NCBI RefSeq assembly: GCF_027531025.1
Contig: NZ_JAPZQX010000004.1
Coordinates: forward strand, 62,001 to 126,000
Direction of reading: 5' to 3'
Length of the DNA: 64,000 nucleotides
From: Novosphingobium sp.
GTDB taxonomy: Bacteria; Pseudomonadota; Alphaproteobacteria; Sphingomonadales; Sphingomonadaceae
The position numbers were made by a program, and so were the translations under genes. A model generated the notes under the pieces. That model was not told the origin of the DNA. It saw nothing but the letters and a program-made list of their open reading frames with translations, and searched no databases. Below are positions 59,762 through 64,000 of the stretch, piece by piece (the first letter of the stretch is position 1; every line of letters starts with the position of its first letter).

Positions 59762-60183
59762 TGAGCCTGCGCCCCTTCCATCTCGCCTTTCCGGTTCACG
59801 ACCTGGCGGCCGCGCGCAGCTTTTACGGCGGGGTGCTGGGCTGCGGCGAGGGGCGCTCCTCCGACGAATGGATCGATTTCGATTTCTTCGGCCACCAGTT
59901 GGTCGCACACCTCGCCCCGGCCAATGCGGGGCGCGATGCGGCGCGCAACCATGTCGATGGCCACGGCGTGCCGGTGCCGCATTTCGGCGTAGTCCTGACA
60001 CTGGAGGATTTCGACGCGCTGGCCGGGCGGATGCGCGAAGCGGGCGTCAGCTTCGAGATCGAGCCCTATACCCGCTTCAAGGGCCAGCCGGGCGAGCAAT
60101 CGACGATGTTCTTCCGCGATCCCAGCGGCAATGCCATCGAGATCAAGGCATTTGCCAGCCTCGATCAATTGTTTGCGCGCTAA
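59761..60183 (+). CDS. VOC-family (glyoxalase-fold) protein
   Basis: A 140-residue vicinal-oxygen-chelate protein: PFHLAFPVHDLAAARSFYGG opens the first beta-alpha-beta-beta-beta unit with the metal His; the second metal residues are probably His in VPHFGVVLT and Glu in NAIEIKAF. QSTMFFRDPSGNAIE is the standard ending. Start overlaps the trhO stop by one base. Reaction unknown. Confidence 0.88.
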   Translation: MSLRPFHLAFPVHDLAAARSFYGGVLGCGEGRSSDEWIDFDFFGHQLVAHLAPANAGRDAARNHVDGHGVPVPHFGVVLTLEDFDALAGRMREAGVSFEIEPYTRFKGQPGEQSTMFFRDPSGNAIEIKAFASLDQLFAR

Positions 60184-60258
60184 TCGCTTCAAAATAAGGG
60201 CATTGCCGCCGCCCCCCTCTCATGCCTAGACTGCGCTCCCCAAGGGAGGTGGCTGGCG

Positions 60259-63108
60259 ATGAGACTCTGGGGTGCAACCTGTGGCGCGCTGCTCGGCTGG
60301 CTGGCCGCCGATTTCGAACCCTTCGGGCTGATCGTCGGCGGCTTGTTCGGCCTGCTGGCCGGGCTGTGGCTGCACAGTTCGGTTGAAGGGCTGGCCCGGG
60401 CGACGCTCAAGCGGATCGTCGATGCCGAGCTGAAGGATTACATCGCCGACCAGATCGAGCTGGCGCTGGCGGCCCGCGCAGTGGCCCCGCCGCCCGCTCC
60501 GGCTGCGCCCGCGCCGCAAGCCAGTGTTCCCGTCACCCGCCGTGCTGCTGCCAAGGAGGCGATTCCCGCCGCCGCACTGGCCGCGCCACCCCCGCCACCC
60601 CCGCCAGCCGCGCCGGAAGCCGAGTTGCCGCCAGCCGAACCGAGCGCGATCGAGCGCGGGATCGGCGCGGTGCGCGACTGGTTCCTGGGCGGCAACACGA
60701 TCGTCCGGGTCGGCCTGGTCATCCTGTTCGTCGGGCTGAGCTTCCTTGCCCGCTATGCCGCTGCCGCCGGGCTGTTCCCGATCGAGCTGCGCCTGGCGCT
60801 GGTCGGCGCGGCCGGGATCGGGCTGCTGGCGGTAGGTTTCAACCGCCGGATCGAACGGCCCGAGTTCGGCCTGGCCTTGCAGGGCGGCGGCGTGGCCGTG
60901 CTTTACCTGACGGTCTTCGCCGCCGCGCGGGTGTTCGAGGTGATGCCGCCGCTCGCCGCTTTCGGCCTGATGGTGGTGATCGCCGCGCTGGGCTGTGCGC
61001 TGGCGCTGCTCCAGGATTCGCGCGCCATGGCGCTCTTGTCCTTTGCCGGGGGCTTCGCCGTGCCGGTGTTGCTGGGCGGGGAGAGCGAGACGCCCTTGGC
61101 GCTGTTCACCTATGGAACCGTGCTGAACCTTGCGATCCTGGTCATTGCCCGCTGGAAATCGTGGCGGCCGCTTAACCTGCTGGGCTTCTTCGCCAGCTTC
61201 GGCATTGGTGGGCTCTGGGCTGCGACCAGCTATGTCCCGGTGCATTTCTGGTACTGCCAGGTGTTCCTGGCGCTGACCGTGGCGATCTACCTCGTCACCG
61301 CGATCCTCTATGCCCACAACACGCCGGGCAAGTTCGGCCTCGCGGCGGATTCGACCCTGCTGTTCGGTACGGCGCTGGTTGGATTCGGGATGCAGGCGCA
61401 GCTGGTGGCAGATCGGCCCTTTGGCCAGGCCTATGCCGCGCTGGTCTTTGGCGCGGTCTATGTCGCGCTGGCGGCCTGGGTCTGGCGCAAACCGCGACCC
61501 GAAACGCGGGTGCTGGGCGAATGCCTGATCGCGATCGGGGTGGGCTTCGTCACCCTCGCGATCCCGCTGGCGCTCGATGTTCGCTGGACCGGCTCGGCCT
61601 GGGCGCTCGAAGGCCTCGCCGCCTTCTGGGTGGGCATGCGCCAGGCCCGCTGGATGCCGCGCGCCTTTGGCCTGCTGCTGGTGGCAGTGGCGGCGGGGAT
61701 TGCCCTGGTCACGCTGGAGCCGAACGTGGCCGCGCTGCCGCTGGCCAACAATGCCTTTGTCGAACTGGTGCTGGTCGCCGGGCCGCTACTGGCACTGGCC
61801 TGGTGGCTGCGGCGCGACTTGCCGCACAGCGGATCATGGCTGGCCAAGGGCTATGCCCCGATCGAGCGCGGGCTGGAAAAGCCGGTGTTCCTTGGCGGTT
61901 TCGTCTTCACCTGCCTCGCGCTAGTGCAGGAAGTGACGCGCGCCCGGCCCGATCCGGCCAATGCCGAGCTGATCGTGCCGATCTTCACCATGACCATGCA
62001 GCAACTGGTGCTGACGCTTGCCGTTCTGGCGGCCATGGCCCTGGCGCTGTGGGTGGCGCGCCGCACCGCCTGGCCGGTGGCGGGCTGGCCGGCGCGGCTG
62101 GCCGTGCCGCTGGCGCTGGTCACGCTGCTGCTGCAGGTGGGCGCGGGCAACTTCGTGCTGACCTGGCCGGAAGTGCTGCCCTGGGCGGGGGTACTGGGGC
62201 TGGTTGGCTGGGTTCTGTACCAGACCGATGCCCTGCCCGAAGCCGCCCCCGGTACCCGCCTGTCAGGCTGGCAGGCGCTGGCCCATGCCGGCACTGTCTG
62301 GCTGCTGGCCGGGATCCTCGCCAATTCGCTGTACCTCGGGATCGACCGGGCCGACCTGTGGGAGACCTCGTGGGCCGGGGTGGCCTTCCTGGTGGCGGGC
62401 ACGCTGGCGCTGTTCGCGCTGGTTCGTGCCGGGGATTGGCAGCGCAGCGGGGCTGCCCCGGCGCAGGTCTGGCCGCTGGCCCGCCACGGCGCGGCCTGGT
62501 GGTGGATTGCCGCCCTGCCGCTGGCGCTGCTGGTGCTGGGCGGGGCCTTCGGTATTGCCCTGCTGGCCGAAGGGGTAACCGCTCCGCTACCCTATGTTCC
62601 GCTGCTCAACCCGGTTGACCTGTCAGTCCTGCTGGCCCTGGCGGCGCTGGCGCTGTGGCGGAACATGGCAATCGCTGCCCGCCCGTCGCCCGATGGCGCC
62701 GATATGCTGAAGGGGCCAGTCGCCCCAGCGATCGGCGCCCTGCTGGGCTTTGTCGCGGTCAACGCGATCTGGCTGCGGACCGCCCATCACTGGCTCGATG
62801 TGCCGTGGCACGCCGCCACCCTGACCGACAGCCCGGTGGTCCAGGCGGGCCTCTCGATCCTGTGGACGCTGCTGGCCATGGCGCTGATGCTGCTGGCCAA
62901 GCGCCGCGCGCTGCGCCCGCTGTGGCTGCTTGGCGCCGGGCTGCTGGCGCTGGTGGTGGCCAAGCTGCTGCTGGTCGACATGTCGAGTGCCGAAGGGTGG
63001 CAACGGATCGTGACTTTCATCGCCGTGGGGATCCTGATGCTGGTGATCGGCTATTTCGTGCCGCTGCCGCCGCGCCGGGATGAGACAGCAGAGGAGCGCA
63101 AGCCTTGA
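60259..63108 (+). CDS. Large multi-pass membrane protein, DUF2339
   Basis: A 949-residue protein with an N-terminal glycine-zipper hairpin (GALLGWLAADFEPFGLIVGG, LFGLLAGLWL), a short helix (DAELKDYIADQIELAL), a Pro/Ala-rich stretch (about 75-130) and then at least 20 hydrophobic segments to the end. GNTIVRVGLVILFVGLSFLA and LQGGGVAVLYLTVFAAARVF are the DUF2339 hallmarks. Function of the family is unknown. It overlaps the next gene, a DUF3999 protein, which is its usual companion. Confidence 0.88.
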   Translation: MRLWGATCGALLGWLAADFEPFGLIVGGLFGLLAGLWLHSSVEGLARATLKRIVDAELKDYIADQIELALAARAVAPPPAPAAPAPQASVPVTRRAAAKEAIPAAALAAPPPPPPPAAPEAELPPAEPSAIERGIGAVRDWFLGGNTIVRVGLVILFVGLSFLARYAAAAGLFPIELRLALVGAAGIGLLAVGFNRRIERPEFGLALQGGGVAVLYLTVFAAARVFEVMPPLAAFGLMVVIAALGCALALLQDSRAMALLSFAGGFAVPVLLGGESETPLALFTYGTVLNLAILVIARWKSWRPLNLLGFFASFGIGGLWAATSYVPVHFWYCQVFLALTVAIYLVTAILYAHNTPGKFGLAADSTLLFGTALVGFGMQAQLVADRPFGQAYAALVFGAVYVALAAWVWRKPRPETRVLGECLIAIGVGFVTLAIPLALDVRWTGSAWALEGLAAFWVGMRQARWMPRAFGLLLVAVAAGIALVTLEPNVAALPLANNAFVELVLVAGPLLALAWWLRRDLPHSGSWLAKGYAPIERGLEKPVFLGGFVFTCLALVQEVTRARPDPANAELIVPIFTMTMQQLVLTLAVLAAMALALWVARRTAWPVAGWPARLAVPLALVTLLLQVGAGNFVLTWPEVLPWAGVLGLVGWVLYQTDALPEAAPGTRLSGWQALAHAGTVWLLAGILANSLYLGIDRADLWETSWAGVAFLVAGTLALFALVRAGDWQRSGAAPAQVWPLARHGAAWWWIAALPLALLVLGGAFGIALLAEGVTAPLPYVPLLNPVDLSVLLALAALALWRNMAIAARPSPDGADMLKGPVAPAIGALLGFVAVNAIWLRTAHHWLDVPWHAATLTDSPVVQAGLSILWTLLAMALMLLAKRRALRPLWLLGAGLLALVVAKLLLVDMSSAEGWQRIVTFIAVGILMLVIGYFVPLPPRRDETAEERKP

Positions 63109-64000
63109 AGATGCTCGATGCCCGTCGCTTCCTTGCGCCGGTGATCCTCTCACTGGTTGTGCTGGGCGGATGCGGCAAGGCGCCGACCGCTGATCCCAAC
63201 CGGCTGGAAAGCTATGCCCGGAGCTGGTTCATCACTCCTGCAGAAGGAAAGGCCGAGCAGCAGCTGAGCCTGCCTGCCGAAACACTTCTGACGCTCAAGA
63301 CGCACGATCTTGGGGATCTGCGATTGTTTGATGGGGCGGGGCGCCCCCTGCCGGCGGCCTTGTTCAAGGAGGCAGAGGAACGCAGCCGGCTGCAATTGAT
63401 GAAGTCCTATCCGGTGCTGGGGACCGAGGTGCCGCGCGAAGCGGGCGTGGCCTTGATCATTGCCCCCGACCAGGTTGCCCGGGCGGTTGGCGTGGCCCGG
63501 GCCCCGGGCAGGGAGCGCCAGGTGGCACTATTGGTCGACAGCCGGGAAGTGGGCCGGCGCGTGCTTGGCGTGCAGATTTCGGCAAACCTGCCGTTGCAGC
63601 GGCCGGTAACCTTTCGCGCCGCCGCGAGCAGCGACCTCAAGACCTGGGAACTGCTGGGTGAAAAGACCCTCTTTCGAACCGATGCCGATGGTAGCCAGCT
63701 TGAACAGGGGCGGCTGCCACTGGGCGGGGTGACGCTGAAGGATCGCTATCTCCAGATCACCTGGGATGCTGTCGATGGTGTTTCGGTGATGGGTGCCCAG
63801 CTGATCACCGGGATCAACCAGGCCCGCCCCAGCGTGACGCTCAGCACATCTGGTGCAAGGCTTGAGGGCACGCACGAACTGCGCTTTTCGCTGCCTGACG
63901 GGGGGCACTTCCCGGCTGCGGTCGAACTTGAGTTGACTGGCAACGAAGGCGTCCTGCCGGTCGAATTCTTTTCGCGCCGCGATCCGGAAGCCCCCTGGCA
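63105..64000 (+). CDS. DUF3999-type protein, N-terminal part (runs off the right edge)
   Basis: At least 298 residues are in view. It begins with a lipoprotein-like signal (RRFLAPVILSLVVLGGCGK; lipobox VLGGC), followed by beta-rich sequence: YARSWFITPAEGKAEQQLSL, LGDLRLFDGAGRPLPAALF and ASSDLKTWELLGEKTLFRTD. These match the periplasmic part of DUF3999. A TTG start overlapping the DUF2339 stop (TTGA) has GAGGAG eight bases upstream; an ATG two codons on is the alternative. Function unknown. Confidence 0.82.
   Translation, partial: MKMLDARRFLAPVILSLVVLGGCGKAPTADPNRLESYARSWFITPAEGKAEQQLSLPAETLLTLKTHDLGDLRLFDGAGRPLPAALFKEAEERSRLQLMKSYPVLGTEVPREAGVALIIAPDQVARAVGVARAPGRERQVALLVDSREVGRRVLGVQISANLPLQRPVTFRAAASSDLKTWELLGEKTLFRTDADGSQLEQGRLPLGGVTLKDRYLQITWDAVDGVSVMGAQLITGINQARPSVTLSTSGARLEGTHELRFSLPDGGHFPAAVELELTGNEGVLPVEFFSRRDPEAPW

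Overview
The window is ordinary chromosomal DNA of a GC-rich alphaproteobacterium. The gene content points to Sphingomonadales (a Sphingomonas, Novosphingobium or Erythrobacter-like organism; genus not resolvable by eye). The pointers are TonB-dependent receptors, a DUF1465/RcdA protein, paired YdcH (DUF465) proteins, a TPR-sulfotransferase next to a receptor, the mutM-rpsT-dnaA neighbourhood and abundant small palindromic intergenic repeats. About 67 protein genes are supported. I saw no rRNA, tRNA, CRISPR array, transposase-type insertion sequence or prophage.

Layout. 1-12 kb: the 5' part of a Fur-box-preceded siderophore receptor, arsC, an MFS transporter, a phospholipid N-methyltransferase-like enzyme, two tandem paralogous membrane proteins, lipB plus a small lipoprotein, a DMT transporter, an Old Yellow Enzyme, a CitE-like lyase, nadA and a 7-TM protein. 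12-20 kb: an MBL hydrolase, glpK, then the leftward series ptsP, rodZ-like, ybgF, tilS. 20-27 kb: two YdcH proteins, rcdA, an isomerase/ADH pair, a beta-oxidation pair (HSD10-type dehydrogenase and 2,4-dienoyl-CoA reductase), an L,D-transpeptidase, a glycosyltransferase and a PLD-family synthase. 27-38 kb: an M20 peptidase, a BetI-like regulator divergent from a Rieske oxygenase/FAD oxidoreductase operon, an APC permease, a TPR-sulfotransferase and a second TonB-dependent receptor.

38-46 kb is conserved core: a leftward series ubiE, ubiB, a membrane protein, an unknown protein, an LMW phosphatase and ybaK, and a rightward series mutM, rpsT, dnaA. 46-51 kb is accessory catabolism: a TetR regulator divergent from two small membrane proteins, a limonene-epoxide-hydrolase-type enzyme and a DhlA-type haloalkane dehalogenase, then an SDR and an acyl-CoA synthetase. 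51-64 kb: a ThiF/MoeB protein, a GIY-YIG gene between repeats, a sirtuin, dapB, a HEAGH protein, nth, a DAACS symporter, then GST, S1/P1 nuclease and dapE as an overlapping operon, trhO, a VOC protein and a DUF2339/DUF3999 pair.

The most unusual structure is a family of 29-bp units that always occur here as inverted pairs. Each unit also folds into its own hairpin. Three pairs have only a 12-24 nt spacer (ubiE-ubiB, ubiE-mutM, after nth). The fourth pair (51526-51901) has its spacer filled almost exactly by one small GIY-YIG endonuclease gene. This looks like a REPtron-like unit with a GIY-YIG enzyme in the place of a RAYT transposase, with the short pairs as its gene-less derivatives. Substitutions inside the units are compensated across the stem, which supports selection on the hairpin. 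A second regulatory signal is a 16-bp palindrome TTAATCGCGCGATTAA before the beta-oxidation pair, with a degenerate copy before the acyl-CoA synthetase 28 kb away, suggesting a shared fatty-acid regulon.
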